Below, piece by piece: positions 36,654 to 47,172 of a stretch of 64,000 nt of DNA. This DNA comes from an uncultured Bacilli bacterium. Its GTDB lineage: Bacteria > Bacillota_I > Bacilli_A > RF39 > UBA660. The translations under genes were made by a program, and so were the position numbers. The stretch spans positions 8,242 through 72,241 of the forward strand of contig CAKPMH010000004.1 of the NCBI GenBank assembly GCA_934167935.1, written 5' to 3'. How positions within the stretch are numbered: the stretch's first letter is position 1; every line of letters begins with the position of its first letter. The notes beneath the pieces are model-generated. The model was not told where the DNA came from and did not search any database. It saw only the letters and a list, made by a program, of their open reading frames with translations.

Positions 36654-37592
36654 TTATTTTACTAAAAAAGTTGTAGAATTTACAAATTTGTAATCTGTTT
36701 TATATTTTAATTGTCTTACTAGTCTAAATAATGCATCATCTTTTCCTTTAGCTTCTAACATAATATCAAAATCTCTATCTATAAATTTTATCTTTTCTAT
36801 AAAGTTTATAAATTCATCACAATCTATATATTCATTATGACTTCTTTTTTCTTTTTTGCTTTTAGGACTTGAAAAATGTATTTTAGGAGTACTTGTCCAT
36901 GTATCAAATATTTTTTCTATATAATCTTCTATTTTTTCATTATTTTTATTGCATTTATAGTGATGATAATCAAGTACCATAGGTATATTTAGTGTATTAC
37001 ATATTTTAAGAACATTTCTAATATTATAAATTTTATCATCGTTTTCTAATATAATCATTTTTTGTATTTCTTTATCTAGTAAATTAAAATTATTAATAAA
37101 TCTTTTCATACCTTCTTTTTTTCCGTTAGTTTTGCCTCCAACATGTAAAACTAGTTTAGAATTTATTTTCATAGCATTAAACATATTTTTTGCATTTTTA
37201 AGTATACTAATACTAGTATTTATAGTATCAGGATTTATACTATTTAATACACAAAAGGGATCTATGTGCATATCAACTCTTAAGTTATTATTTTTTATAA
37301 TATTTCCTATTTCTTTAAATTGCTTACTATATCTATTATATACCTCAAAATCTACATTAGGATGTGTTATTAAAGGTATTAAATTAGAAGTCATTCTAAA
37401 AAAAGAGATATCATTTCTAATATTATAATTTAAAATTTCTTTTAATGAATTAAAGTTTGAAAGAATTATTTTATTTAATTTATCATATATATATGTTTTT
37501 TCTCCTCTTTTATAATAACTATATGTCATTGTTTTAGATGAAGTAGTATTTAATGCATTTGATATACATGCATATCCAAGTCTTATTTTCAT
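36654..37592 (-). CDS. uvsE: UV-damage endonuclease UvsE/UVDE
   Basis: TIM-barrel endonuclease that nicks 5' of UV photoproducts. It starts MKIRLGYACISNAL and has the barrel motifs VDMHIDPFC, KLVLHVGGKTNGKKEGMKRF, LENDDK, LDYHHYKCN and IHFSSPK, which supply the metal-binding His, Glu and Asp. The length of 312 is usual. Spore-formers often keep UvsE. It stands alone upstream of dnaG and divergent from the DUF6512-like gene. Confidence 0.92.
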   Translation of the reverse strand: MKIRLGYACISNALNTTSSKTMTYSYYKRGEKTYIYDKLNKIILSNFNSLKEILNYNIRNDISFFRMTSNLIPLITHPNVDFEVYNRYSKQFKEIGNIIKNNNLRVDMHIDPFCVLNSINPDTINTSISILKNAKNMFNAMKINSKLVLHVGGKTNGKKEGMKRFINNFNLLDKEIQKMIILENDDKIYNIRNVLKICNTLNIPMVLDYHHYKCNKNNEKIEDYIEKIFDTWTSTPKIHFSSPKSKKEKRSHNEYIDCDEFINFIEKIKFIDRDFDIMLEAKGKDDALFRLVRQLKYKTDYKFVNSTTFLVK

Positions 37593-37631
37593 ATTATCAC
37601 CATTTTTAATATGGTTAGAAAGGATATTTTT

Positions 37632-38168
37632 ATGACTTTAAAAAAAATTAAATTTATTAGTGTTATAGGAACATTTTTATTGTGTTTTTTAACTCATTTT
37701 ATTTATGATAAAATGCCTAATACTTTATTTTCTATATTTTTTCCTGTTAATGAAAGTATTTGGGAACATATGAAAATGCTTTTTACTACTATACTTCTAT
37801 TTGGCATAATTGAATATATTTTAATAATTAAATTCAATATTAAAGTAAGTAATTATCTTTTTTCTCTTTTTATAGCAGCTATTTGTTCAGTGCCAATCTA
37901 TTTAATTATATTTATGCCAATTTATAATAGAATTGGAGAAAATATGCCTATTATTTTTATTATTATGATAATTACTTTTATAATTTGTAATTTTATTAGT
38001 TATAAAATAATGAATTTAAATAAATTTAAATATATAAATTTAATTAGTATAATATTAATTATTATTTCATATGTTATTTTTGGATATTTAACATATAATC
38101 CTATTAAAAATTCTTTATTTTTTGATACTGCTTTAGAAAAATATGGTATTAATGACTACGATATTTAA
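37632..38168 (+). CDS. DUF6512-like membrane protein
   Basis: Five predicted spans in 178 residues, with the motif PVNESIWEHMKMLF at about residues 41-54 that I associate with DUF6512. The ATG at 37632 (GAAAGGA seven bases before) is chosen over one seven codons earlier. Function unknown. It is plus-strand in a minus-strand region and overlaps the opposing gene's stop by four bases. Confidence 0.7.
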   Translation: MTLKKIKFISVIGTFLLCFLTHFIYDKMPNTLFSIFFPVNESIWEHMKMLFTTILLFGIIEYILIIKFNIKVSNYLFSLFIAAICSVPIYLIIFMPIYNRIGENMPIIFIIMIITFIICNFISYKIMNLNKFKYINLISIILIIISYVIFGYLTYNPIKNSLFFDTALEKYGINDYDI

Positions 38169-39052
38169 TAATTTTTAATATATTTTATTGTTTTTTTATC
38201 TTCAGATGTTTTATCGAAAATATTTTTCTTTAATTCATTAGATATTAAAAGATTATTATTTAATATAACATTGCTATATTTTTCTTCTAATGCTTTTATA
38301 TCTTCTAAATCTAGATAATTTAATAATGTTCTTATATATAATTCTTTTAGTTTAATTAGCAATTGGTTATTTTCTGTTTCTAAGCTATTTATCATATATT
38401 CTATTGTATTTAAACAATAATCCTTTAAAAATTTATTATATTCTATTTTTACATTATCGTATAAATTATTGTATAAATTATCTTCATTTTTTATATATTC
38501 ATTTACATTAACTGCTTTGACTGCATTTTTGAATAATTTTTCTTCTAAATAAGGATTTACATAAAGTGAATTATTAATAATGCTTCCTTTTGTAAAATCA
38601 TTTATACTTTGATCAGTAATTAAGAAAAAGATGTATTTTGTTTCGATGTTTGCTAGTATTTTTTCATCTAATTCAGAAAGTGCTCCTGCTATATTTTGCA
38701 TTACAATTATTTTATCATTTGATACTCGGTAAATCTCTTTTTCTATTTTTCTATTTTTTTCTAAATAGTATGTCCTATTAAGAGCTTGATTAATTCTATT
38801 TAAAATATGTCTTAAAATTAATTTATCATTTATATTAGGCGAAATTTCGATATTTTCATATCTAAAAGAATCTAATTTTATTTCTAAATCCTCAACATAT
38901 TTTACAAGTTGATTTAATTGTTTTATACTTAAATTTTTATATATAGAAATTTCATAATCTATACATTTTTTTACTTCTTCAAAGTTATAATCATAATATT
39001 TTTCTAATAGTATTTCACTTATAATATTTAATTCATTTAAAATATTTAACAT
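38165..39052 (-). CDS. Unknown helical protein, 295 aa
   Basis: Not recognised. Helical throughout, with Asn/Lys/Ile-rich composition, no signal peptide and no membrane span. The N-terminal third has DYNFEEVKKCIDYEISIY. The ATG at 39052 fits AGGTGG better than the GTG nine bases upstream. It follows the HTH gene by nine bases, so the two form an operon upstream of uvsE and downstream of lepA. Confidence 0.6.
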   Translation of the reverse strand: MLNILNELNIISEILLEKYYDYNFEEVKKCIDYEISIYKNLSIKQLNQLVKYVEDLEIKLDSFRYENIEISPNINDKLILRHILNRINQALNRTYYLEKNRKIEKEIYRVSNDKIIVMQNIAGALSELDEKILANIETKYIFFLITDQSINDFTKGSIINNSLYVNPYLEEKLFKNAVKAVNVNEYIKNEDNLYNNLYDNVKIEYNKFLKDYCLNTIEYMINSLETENNQLLIKLKELYIRTLLNYLDLEDIKALEEKYSNVILNNNLLISNELKKNIFDKTSEDKKTIKYIKNY

Positions 39053-39061
39053 ACTTACCAC

Positions 39062-39490
39062 CTATATTCTTTTTATTGAGCCACAAAAATGTCCATTAGA
39101 AAGCTTTATTGCTTCATTAAATAGTACATATTGTTCTCCACCATTTATATTTCCTTTTATCATATTTTTTTGTAATTTATTCTTTATTTCTTCTTTTAAA
39201 AATATATCCACTTCGTCTATAAATGGATCATTTAAGTATCTTTGAATGCATGATGTTGATAAATTAAGTTCATTAGCGATATCTTTTATATAATAATTTT
39301 TATTAATTAATAATAAAATTGCTTTTAATATATTTATTTTTTTAATTATGTTTTTATATTCTTTATCGGTTAATGTAATATCTTTTTTAATTTCTTTTTT
39401 TAATAAAATACTATTAGTTTCACTTAATATTTTAATTGATTCATAAATTTTTATTCTTTCTTTTATATTTTTTTCTTGTTTTTCAGTCAT
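39062..39490 (-). CDS. Small helix-turn-helix protein, 142 aa
   Basis: A clear HTH lies in the middle: YYIKDIANELNLSTSCIQRY at about residues 76-95, similar in style to SpoIIID-type or sigma-region-4-type HTHs, though I cannot place the family. An amphipathic helical N-terminus precedes it, and the C-terminus ends CGSIKRI. The ATG at 39490 has AGAGGGG upstream; the longer ORF start would run into lepA. Probably regulates or works with the gene after it. Confidence 0.62.
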   Translation of the reverse strand: MTEKQEKNIKERIKIYESIKILSETNSILLKKEIKKDITLTDKEYKNIIKKINILKAILLLINKNYYIKDIANELNLSTSCIQRYLNDPFIDEVDIFLKEEIKNKLQKNMIKGNINGGEQYVLFNEAIKLSNGHFCGSIKRI

Positions 39491-39551
39491 ATTATTCCCC
39501 TCTTTTAGTTGCTTATAATAACAAAAAAAGATGAAAATTGCAATAGTTTTT

Positions 39552-41348
39552 TCAATTTTCATCCATTTTTAAAACTGATAAAAAGGCTTCTTGTGGTATT
39601 TCTACGCTACCTACCATTTTCATTCTTTTTTTACCTTCTTTTTGTTTTTCAAGAAGTTTTCTTTTTCTTGATACATCTCCACCATAGCATTTAGCAAGTA
39701 CATTTTTTCTAACGGCTTTTATTGTTTCACGTGCTATAACTTTAGATCCGATTGTTGCTTGAATTGGAACTTCAAATTGTTGTCTTGGAATTAATTTCTT
39801 TAAGTTTTCTACGATTTGTTTTCCTCTTTGATATGCAAAATCCTTATGTACTATTATGCTTAGAGCATCTACTATATTTCCATTTAATAAAATATCCATT
39901 TTAACTAGGTTAGATTCTTTATATCCTATAAGTTCATAATCAAATGAAGCATATCCCTTTGTATAACTTTTAAGTTTATCAAAAAAATCATATACTATTT
40001 CAGATAAAGGAATTTCATAATGAATATTTACTCTTGTTTTATCTAAATATTCCATTGATACGTAGTTTCCTCTTTTATTTTGACAAAGTTCCATTATTGG
40101 ACCAATATATTCACTTGGAACAAATATATTTGTTCTTATATATGGTTCTTTTATATTATCTATTTTTACTTTATCTGGCATAAGAGATGGACTATCTATC
40201 ATTATGTGAGTTTTATCGGTTAAAGTAACATCATAAATAACTGATGGTGACGTTGCGATTAAATCTATATTAAATTCTCTTTCTATTCTCTCTTCAATTA
40301 TTTCCATATGTAAAAGTCCTAGAAAACCACATCTAAATCCAAAACCAAGTGCTTCACTTGTTTCTGGCGTAAATTCTAGTGATGCGTCATTTAATTTTAA
40401 TTTTTCTAAAGCTTCTTTAAGTAATTGAAATTTAGTTGAATCAATTGGATATATTCCACAAAATACCATTGGTTTCATTGGCTTATATCCTTCTATTGCA
40501 TCAACATTAGAATTAGCATGTGTTATTGTATCTCCAACTTTTACATCTTCTATACTTTTTATACTTGCAGCTAGTACTCCAACTTCACCAGTTTTTAATT
40601 CATCTACTTTTTGTTCATAAGGATTATGTATAGCAAGATAAGTTACTTCATATGTTGCATTAGTTGCAAGCATTTTTATTTTATCTCCTACTTTTAATTC
40701 TCCATCTACTACTCTTATTGATGATACTATTCCTCTATATGCATCAAAATAACTATCAAATATAAGTGCTTTTAATTCATTGTTTTTATTTCCTTTTGGA
40801 GCTTTAATTCTATCTATTACAGCTTCTACAAGTTCTTTTATGCCAATTCCACATTTAGCACTTGTTAAAATTATTTCTTCTTTTTTAAATCCTAATGTAT
40901 CAACAAGTTCTTTTGTTACTTTTTCTACATCGGCATTTGGTAAATCAATTTTATTTATAACAGGTATTATTTCTAAATTATTTTCTAAAGCTAGGTATAA
41001 ATTAGCAAGTGTTTGTGCTTCTATTCCTTGAGCTGCATCGACTACTAATATAGCTCCTTCACAAGCAGCTAGACTTCTAGATACTTCATATGAGAAATCA
41101 ACATGTCCTGGGGTATCTATTAGATGAAGATAATATTCTTCTCCTTTATAATTATACTTTAATTGAACGGCATTTAATTTTATTGTGATTCCTCTTTCTC
41201 TTTCAATATCCATATTATCTAATAGTTGTTCTTTTTTTTCTCTTTCTGTTATGGCTCCTGTAATATCAAGTATACGATCTGCAAGTGTACTTTTACCATG
41301 ATCTATATGAGCTATAATTGAAAAGTTTCTTATATTTTCTTGTTTCAT
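39552..41348 (-). CDS. lepA: Elongation factor 4 (LepA)
   Basis: Translational GTPase that back-translocates or helps ribosome maturation under stress. G1 [14 protein letters not shown]2 RERGITIK, G3 DTPGHVDF, G4 NKIDLPNAD and G5 TSAKCGIG are all present. The LepA-specific C-terminal domain ([20 protein letters not shown], ending SVLKMDEN) is intact. 598 residues, normal. Confidence 0.97.
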   Translation of the reverse strand: MKQENIRNFSIIAHIDHGKSTLADRILDITGAITEREKKEQLLDNMDIERERGITIKLNAVQLKYNYKGEEYYLHLIDTPGHVDFSYEVSRSLAACEGAILVVDAAQGIEAQTLANLYLALENNLEIIPVINKIDLPNADVEKVTKELVDTLGFKKEEIILTSAKCGIGIKELVEAVIDRIKAPKGNKNNELKALIFDSYFDAYRGIVSSIRVVDGELKVGDKIKMLATNATYEVTYLAIHNPYEQKVDELKTGEVGVLAASIKSIEDVKVGDTITHANSNVDAIEGYKPMKPMVFCGIYPIDSTKFQLLKEALEKLKLNDASLEFTPETSEALGFGFRCGFLGLLHMEIIEERIEREFNIDLIATSPSVIYDVTLTDKTHIMIDSPSLMPDKVKIDNIKEPYIRTNIFVPSEYIGPIMELCQNKRGNYVSMEYLDKTRVNIHYEIPLSEIVYDFFDKLKSYTKGYASFDYELIGYKESNLVKMDILLNGNIVDALSIIVHKDFAYQRGKQIVENLKKLIPRQQFEVPIQATIGSKVIARETIKAVRKNVLAKCYGGDVSRKRKLLEKQKEGKKRMKMVGSVEIPQEAFLSVLKMDEN

Positions 41349-41408
41349 TTTACCACCTAACTTATTATATCATTTATATAAATAAATTTAAAATAGAAAA
41401 TATATATT

Positions 41409-42788
41409 TTATTTTTTTATTTCAAAATAGAATTTTGTACCTTTATTTTTAATAGATGATACCCCATAATCAAAATTATGTTTTTCTAATATATTTTTTA
41501 CAATAGATAAACCTAATCCTGTACCAATATTATTTCTTTTATATTTTTTATCTATTTTATAATATTTATCCCAAATTAAATTTATATCTTTTTTATCTAT
41601 TCCTTTACCATGATCTATTATTTCTACTCTAACATTTTGTTTTTCTTCTATTTTAATTATTATTTTTTTATCTTTTCCAACATAATTAATAGCATTACTT
41701 ATTAAATTATATATTACTTGTTCTATTTTCTTTTTATCTGCTTTTACTATTATATTTTCTTTTTCTTTATATTCAAATATACATATATTTTTTTCTGTTA
41801 AATAATTAAATCTTGAAATAATATTTTTAATCATTATATTCAAATCAAATTCTTCTATTTTTAACTGTTCAACATCTGATTGTATTTTAGATAATTCTAA
41901 TATGTCATTAACAAGTAAATTAAGTCTTTCTGTTTCATCTATTATTATATTTAAATTATTTTCTCTTTTTTCTTTATCATTGTAGGTTACATCTCTTACC
42001 ATCTCAGCATATGCTTTAATCATTGTTAAAGGTGTTTTTAAATCATGTGAAACATTTGCCATTAATTCTCTTCTTAATTCTTCTGTATGTTCTAGTGTAT
42101 TACATGCTGTATTAAGTGTTTTACTAAGTTCATTTAACTCTTCTATATCATTATTTGTATCAAATACAACATTATAATCTCCTAAACTCATTTTTTTAGC
42201 TTGTCTTGTCATTTTACTTATTGGACTAGATATTTTTTTTGAAATAAAATATGATATAAAAAATGATAATATTAATACAATAAATGTTACATACATTAAT
42301 TGACTTGATAATATTTTTATTGTTGAATCAAGTGGTTGCAAGGAAACATTTACAAATGCATATAAATTATCATTTAATTTAATAGCACCTAATAATGTTT
42401 TATTTTTAAATTTTATATTTCTGATTTTATAGGTTTTATATTCTTTACCACTTTCTATAAAATCCGATTTTATATTATTAGTTTCATATGTAGTTTTATT
42501 TATACATCCTCTTGAATAACTAGTTGATGAATATGTATTTTCATTTCCATCAACTATTTCAATACATACGCCCTTATCAAAAGTAATATCATCTAAAAGA
42601 TCTATAAAGCCTTCCTCATTATAATTATTTTTAATTTTGTTTAAAATTTTAGTCATATCTTTTGTTTTGACTAATTCATAATATGAGTTTAAAAACAATA
42701 CTTGAAAAAACCATAAAAAACATAGAATAATAATTGAAAAAGTAATTAAGCTTTTCCATATTTTATTTCTAAGATTACTAGGCTTCAA
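41409..42788 (-). CDS. Sensor histidine kinase
   Basis: Order: span 1 (12-34), an extracytoplasmic sensor region with two Cys (about 35-160), span 2 (about 160-183), HAMP, HisKA with phospho-acceptor in LMANVSHDLKTPLTMIKAYA, and a HATPase_c domain (NLISNAINYVGKD, HGKGIDKKD, GTGLGLSIVKNIL). It overlaps the response-regulator gene by 11 bases. The signal is unknown; the cell-envelope layout resembles PhoR/VicK-like kinases. Confidence 0.9.
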   Translation of the reverse strand: MKPSNLRNKIWKSLITFSIIILCFLWFFQVLFLNSYYELVKTKDMTKILNKIKNNYNEEGFIDLLDDITFDKGVCIEIVDGNENTYSSTSYSRGCINKTTYETNNIKSDFIESGKEYKTYKIRNIKFKNKTLLGAIKLNDNLYAFVNVSLQPLDSTIKILSSQLMYVTFIVLILSFFISYFISKKISSPISKMTRQAKKMSLGDYNVVFDTNNDIEELNELSKTLNTACNTLEHTEELRRELMANVSHDLKTPLTMIKAYAEMVRDVTYNDKEKRENNLNIIIDETERLNLLVNDILELSKIQSDVEQLKIEEFDLNIMIKNIISRFNYLTEKNICIFEYKEKENIIVKADKKKIEQVIYNLISNAINYVGKDKKIIIKIEEKQNVRVEIIDHGKGIDKKDINLIWDKYYKIDKKYKRNNIGTGLGLSIVKNILEKHNFDYGVSSIKNKGTKFYFEIKK

Positions 42789-43434
42789 ATTTATATCCTA
42801 CTCTTCTTACTGTTTTTATTAAATCTCTATATTTTCCTAGATTATTTCTAAGCATTTTTATATGTGTATCTATTGTTCTATAATCTCCATAATAATCATA
42901 TCCCCATATTTTAGATAAAAGGGTTTCTCTTGATAAAGCTATATTATTATTTTTTATAAAATATACTAATAATTCATATTCCTTTGGCGTTAAATTAATT
43001 TCTTTTTCACCTATAAATACAGAATGCGCTTTATAATCTATTTTTAAATTTTCATATATAAATATATCATTATCCATATTTATTCTTTTTGATATAGCCT
43101 TTATTCTTGCAATTAATTCTTTAGGACTAAATGGTTTTGTTATATAATCATCTATTCCTAAATCAAAACCATTTAATTTATCAAGTTCTGTATCACGAGC
43201 TGATAACATAATAATTGGTGCGTCGCTAATTTCTCTAATTAAAGAACTTGCTTTAAATCCATCCATTTTTGGCATCATTATATCCATAATAATTATATCT
43301 ACATCATTATGTTTTACTATTTCTATTGCATCCATTCCATTAGAGGCTTCTAAATAATCATATTTTTCTAGTTTTAAGTATTCAATTATAACATCTCTTA
43401 TTAATTTTTCATCATCTACAACTAATATTCTCAT
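42778..43434 (-). CDS. OmpR/PhoB-family response regulator
   Basis: Receiver domain with VVDDEKL, phospho-acceptor Asp in DIIIMDIMMPKMDG (about residue 51), T/S in IIMLSAR and Lys in YITKPFSPKE. A winged helix (about 130-218; LTPKEYELLVYF, YRTIDTHIKMLRNNL) follows. Pairs with the kinase downstream. 218 residues. Confidence 0.92.
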   Translation of the reverse strand: MRILVVDDEKLIRDVIIEYLKLEKYDYLEASNGMDAIEIVKHNDVDIIIMDIMMPKMDGFKASSLIREISDAPIIMLSARDTELDKLNGFDLGIDDYITKPFSPKELIARIKAISKRINMDNDIFIYENLKIDYKAHSVFIGEKEINLTPKEYELLVYFIKNNNIALSRETLLSKIWGYDYYGDYRTIDTHIKMLRNNLGKYRDLIKTVRRVGYKFEA

Positions 43435-43500
43435 AAAATCACCATAATTATATTATAACAAATATATGTATTTTTTGTGAAAAAAAATAAAGTTAATACT

Positions 43501-43962
43501 TTATTTTGCTTGTTTTAGGGCATTTTCTGTTGCTTTTATATATGTATCAACACTTATAGTAACATTTGAGATTGAATCTAGTTTATTTTCACTATCATAT
43601 TTTACCCAATCCAATCCTTGATTTTCGACTATTTTATCTTCTAAAACTTTTATTTGTTCATACCATTCTTTTCCATCTTTTATTTTTCCTATATTTTTTG
43701 ATGTTTCCTTCATTCCATAGTCATCTTTTAATACCTTTTTTGTTGTATTAATGTTATCTTTTATATATGTTGAATCAATATAACATGATTTTATAGCTCC
43801 ATTACTATCTACATATATAACAGATGTTGTTACATATTTTTTGCCATATGATTCATATATGTCATAACCCATATATGTTCCTTCTTTATAACTTCCGTAT
43901 GCGATTTTCTCACATCCTGTTAACCCTATTATACAAATTAAAACAATTATTATTTTTTTCAT
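43501..43962 (-). CDS. FMN-binding-domain-like lipoprotein
   Basis: A lipoprotein signal (MKKIIIVLICIIGLTGCEK, lipid-Cys at about 17) is followed by a small domain with GSYKEGTYMGYDIY and SNVTISVDTY near the end. The latter occupies the place of the S(T)GATxSS flavinylation box of NqrC/RnfG-like FMN domains, but the box is weak (SNVT). The flavin transferase apbE lies three genes upstream in the same run, which favours a flavin role. The ATG at 43962 fits GGAGTG. Confidence 0.65.
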   Translation of the reverse strand: MKKIIIVLICIIGLTGCEKIAYGSYKEGTYMGYDIYESYGKKYVTTSVIYVDSNGAIKSCYIDSTYIKDNINTTKKVLKDDYGMKETSKNIGKIKDGKEWYEQIKVLEDKIVENQGLDWVKYDSENKLDSISNVTISVDTYIKATENALKQAK

Positions 43963-43971
43963 AAACACTCC

Positions 43972-44466
43972 TTATATAATTTGTTTTGTTCTTTCTAACA
44001 CTTCTTTACAAATTGATCCTATTATAACACCAGTTATTACACTAAAAATAATTAAATATGGTAAATAATAGATTAAATTAAATGTATTTAATAATACTAC
44101 TGCTACTAAAACTTGTGTTGCAACATGAACACTTGCTCCTATTACACTTACGCTTATAATAGAAAAATTTAATTTTTTTATTATATTCATAGCTATTATA
44201 CTTAATATAGCTCCAGCTAAACTAAATATAAAGTTTATACCAAATCCATATCTTATAAGTGCCATTAATAATACTCTAAGCGTGGACATTTTAATTGCTT
44301 CTTTAAAATTATATCTATATAATACAAATAAAACAACAATATTTGCTAATCCTAATTTTACACCTGGTATCATTCCATTTATAATGGGTACCATACTCTC
44401 AAAGATAGATAATACTATTGACAGAGAAAGCAACATTGAAAAATTTATTGTTTTTTTTATATTCAT
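43972..44466 (-). CDS. Gx transporter family/heptaprenyl-diphosphate synthase component I-like membrane protein
   Basis: Five to six spans in 164 residues, with family motifs VPIINGMIPGVKLGLANIVV near residues 25-45 and LRVLLMALIRYG. This is the Hpre_diP_synt_I/Gx transporter family, often next to NusG-II and ApbE genes, as here. Those associations suggest flavin or quinone-related membrane redox, but the substrate is not known. It overlaps no gene but sits two bases after the NusG-II gene. Confidence 0.75.
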   Translation of the reverse strand: MNIKKTINFSMLLSLSIVLSIFESMVPIINGMIPGVKLGLANIVVLFVLYRYNFKEAIKMSTLRVLLMALIRYGFGINFIFSLAGAILSIIAMNIIKKLNFSIISVSVIGASVHVATQVLVAVVLLNTFNLIYYLPYLIIFSVITGVIIGSICKEVLERTKQII

Positions 44467-44467
44467 T

Positions 44468-44836
44468 TTATCTCACCACAGTATCCAAATCACCATTTAT
44501 TTCTATAACAAATTTATTTGGTAAACATACAATTGATTCATTTTCATGACTTATATATCCTATTTTAGAACATAAATGATAATTACTTGTTTCTTTATCA
44601 ACTTTAATCTTTTTATTTTTAACTGTTACATAAATTTTTCCTTTGTCACCTTCAAATACATATGATTTATCTATGTTTAAATCAATTTCTTTTATTAATT
44701 TATTATCATGATATACAAAAGCTTTATTTGCCTTTTTTTTATTCATATTTATTAATAATATGCTTAAAAGTGATATTATTAATAAACTTGATATTAAAAT
44801 AATATTCTTATTTATAAATATATTTTTTTGCTCCAT
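44468..44836 (-). CDS. NusG domain II-like membrane-anchored protein
   Basis: An N-terminal anchor (10-28) and an extracytoplasmic beta domain with YVFEGDKGKIYVTVKNKKI, CSKIGYISHENESIVCLPNK and a terminal IEINGD. The two Cys framing KIGYIS...IVCLPN are a hallmark of NusG-II proteins. It overlaps apbE by 29 bases. Found with apbE and Gx transporter genes in many Firmicutes. Confidence 0.8.
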   Translation of the reverse strand: MEQKNIFINKNIILISSLLIISLLSILLINMNKKKANKAFVYHDNKLIKEIDLNIDKSYVFEGDKGKIYVTVKNKKIKVDKETSNYHLCSKIGYISHENESIVCLPNKFVIEINGDLDTVVR

Positions 44837-45827
44837 TTGAATACTCTACTTTATTATCACATGTATACCATATTGCCTCAACATCAGATAAATTATTTAC
44901 ATATTCTTTCCCTTTATCTACTTCCATTAAAAATAAGACAGTTGATAATGTATCAGCAAGTGCACTATCTTTAGATATTACTGTTACACTTTTCATATAA
45001 TTTTTAGGATTAAGAGTTGTAGGATCTATTATATGATTATATTTTTCCCCATCATACTCATAATATCTTTCATATCCTCCACTTGTTACAACGGCTATAT
45101 TATTTCCTTTAACTACTTTAAATACATCATTTTTATTATCAGGATCTTCTATTCCTATTTTATAATTTCCTTTTTTATAATAATCTCCTACTAAAACATT
45201 TCCACCTGCATTTATTAAATATTCATCTATATTCATCTTTTTTAAATATTTTCCTACTTCTTTTGTTGTATATCCTTTTGATATAGCACCTAAATCAATA
45301 TTTACATGATTATTTTTAATAGTATTTCCATCTTTTAAAATAATATCATCTATACTATTTGTTTTTGAATTTTTAAGTTCATCCATACTTGGTATTCCAT
45401 TTTTATTTTCAATATATTTTTTCCATATATCTATTACATTTCCCATGCTTATATCTAAAAAGCCATTTGTTTTTTTGTATGCATCTATTCCGTACTCAAT
45501 AATATTATAAAGTTTTTTATCTATTTTTATATATTCATCTTTTGAATCATTATTTTTTATATAATATATATTATTTACATTTTTATAACTATTATATTTA
45601 TCTGTTAAAATATGATAGTTTTTATAAATATTTTCTACTTCATTTAATGCTTCATTTGCAAGTTTACTATCGCTACTATATATTTTTACATAAATATATG
45701 TATCCATATAATAAAACTTTTTTACATATTCTATTTTTTTATTTTTATTTATTATTCCTATTATTATAAATATTAGTATTAATACAGGAATTGTTATCCA
45801 TATTATTTTGTTTATTTTATCTTGCAA
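44808..45827 (-). CDS. apbE: FAD:protein FMN transferase ApbE
   Basis: ApbE attaches FMN to Thr of SGAT-type motifs outside the membrane. Anchored N-terminus (12-26), then FYYMDTYIYVKIY, DISMGNVIDIWKKY, NVNIDLGAISKGYTTKEVG, LINAGGNVLVGDYYKKG and the metal-site region HIIDPTTLNPKNYMKSVTV with ALADTLSTVLFLM. The Rnf D-G fusion in this window carries two candidate target Thr. First gene of the apbE cluster. Confidence 0.93.
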   Translation of the reverse strand: MQDKINKIIWITIPVLILIFIIIGIINKNKKIEYVKKFYYMDTYIYVKIYSSDSKLANEALNEVENIYKNYHILTDKYNSYKNVNNIYYIKNNDSKDEYIKIDKKLYNIIEYGIDAYKKTNGFLDISMGNVIDIWKKYIENKNGIPSMDELKNSKTNSIDDIILKDGNTIKNNHVNIDLGAISKGYTTKEVGKYLKKMNIDEYLINAGGNVLVGDYYKKGNYKIGIEDPDNKNDVFKVVKGNNIAVVTSGGYERYYEYDGEKYNHIIDPTTLNPKNYMKSVTVISKDSALADTLSTVLFLMEVDKGKEYVNNLSDVEAIWYTCDNKVEYSNGAKKYIYK

Positions 45828-45845
45828 TATATCACCTACTATAAA

Positions 45846-46847
45846 CTATTTTTCTTCTAATACTTCTTTATATACTTCTATTAATTCTTTTCCAACTTTT
45901 TTTACATCACGAGATTTAGCTACTTCATATGCCTTATCTGTTAAATCTTTAAGTTCATTATTTAATACTTTTTTAATTTTTACTTCAAAATCATCTACAT
46001 CTTTAGCTTTATATACATTTACTTTATCTTCTAGCCATCCATCAAATACTGGAATATCTCTTATTATAGCTCTTTGTTTACATGCACATGCTTCCATTAT
46101 TGGAATTCCTTCTGTTTCTTCTAAGGTTGGGAATATATATAAATCAGCTCCTGATAGTGCAGATTTTATAGTAAGAGGTTCTACATAGCCTGCGAATGTT
46201 AAATTCGGAAGTTTTGTTGTTACTGCTTCTCTTATTTTTTTAGGAACTATTTTCAAATCAGTATATCCAAACCATATAAATTTATATTCTTTAAGTCTTT
46301 TTGCTAATTCAACAAAATCAAGTATTCCTTTTCGCTCTAAATATAATCCTATTCCCATTATAACTTTATCCTCTTTTTTGTATCCATATTTTACTCTAAA
46401 TATTTCACCTAAATTATCATCTTTTTCAAAAAATTTAGTATCAATTCCATTTGATATTGCAGTTATATTAGTTAATCCATATCCTTCTAATAATTTTTTT
46501 GCATATGGTGTTGGGGTTATTATATGATCTCCAAGACTATAGCACTTACATATCCACCACTTAAATAATGGAGCGAGTTTATTTGAAAATATAAAAGAAT
46601 TTCTAAAGTCTTCTTCTGTAGAATGAGCATGATATATAACTTTTTTATTTTTCCTTTTTGCTTTTTTAGCCATCAAATATGATTTAGGACCATAAAAATT
46701 TATATGGACTATATCATAGTCGTCGCTTTTTTTTGTTGTATATTCAATATTATTGTCTTCTAAAGCTCTCATTTGATGTTGTATTGCTTTACCAAGACCT
46801 GATTTTCCAATTTGTTTTTTAAATTCTGTATATAATAGTACTTTCAT
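45846..46847 (-). CDS. Family 4 glycosyltransferase
   Basis: GT-B fold with KSGLGKAIQHQMRALED near the N-terminus, VIYHAHSTEEDFRNS, TPTPYAKKLLEGYG, and the C-terminal GxxxERKGI donor site (GIGLYLERKGILDF) with PTLEETEGIPIMEACACK. Such enzymes often glycosylate lipids (for example in glycolipid synthesis). The ATG at 46847 fits AGGTGGTAAA; the ORF is open 16 codons further upstream. The next gene on this strand is 18 bases away. Substrate unknown. Confidence 0.85.
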   Translation of the reverse strand: MKVLLYTEFKKQIGKSGLGKAIQHQMRALEDNNIEYTTKKSDDYDIVHINFYGPKSYLMAKKAKRKNKKVIYHAHSTEEDFRNSFIFSNKLAPLFKWWICKCYSLGDHIITPTPYAKKLLEGYGLTNITAISNGIDTKFFEKDDNLGEIFRVKYGYKKEDKVIMGIGLYLERKGILDFVELAKRLKEYKFIWFGYTDLKIVPKKIREAVTTKLPNLTFAGYVEPLTIKSALSGADLYIFPTLEETEGIPIMEACACKQRAIIRDIPVFDGWLEDKVNVYKAKDVDDFEVKIKKVLNNELKDLTDKAYEVAKSRDVKKVGKELIEVYKEVLEEK

Positions 46848-46913
46848 TTTACCACCTAATTTATTATACCATAATAAATAATTTATCTGCAACATGAAAA
46901 AAATATCTAATAT

Positions 46914-47144
46914 TTAGATATTTGTATCAACTAAAATAACATCTTCACCTATTTTTTTTATTTGATTCCATTTTATTTCATCATCATTGTTGTTTTTAAA
47001 AAAATTTATATTAAATTTATTTTTTTGAATTATCAATGATATCATAAATCCATTATTATCAATTGAAACATCAACAATATTTCCTATTTTTTTACCATCT
47101 TTTATATTTACTACATCTTTGCTTTGTAATTCTGATAAGTACAT
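46914..47144 (-). CDS. ymxH: YlmC/YmxH-type PRC-barrel sporulation protein
   Basis: 76 residues beginning MYLSELQSKDVVNIKDGKKI, with a G-x-I-x-DV-I barrel pattern typical of YlmC/YmxH. In Bacillus ylmC lies just after sigG. Here a TPR gene is between them. The exact role is unknown in the family. Confidence 0.82.
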   Translation of the reverse strand: MYLSELQSKDVVNIKDGKKIGNIVDVSIDNNGFMISLIIQKNKFNINFFKNNNDDEIKWNQIKKIGEDVILVDTNI

Positions 47145-47172
47145 ATTACCACCTATTTAATAATATGTTTTT

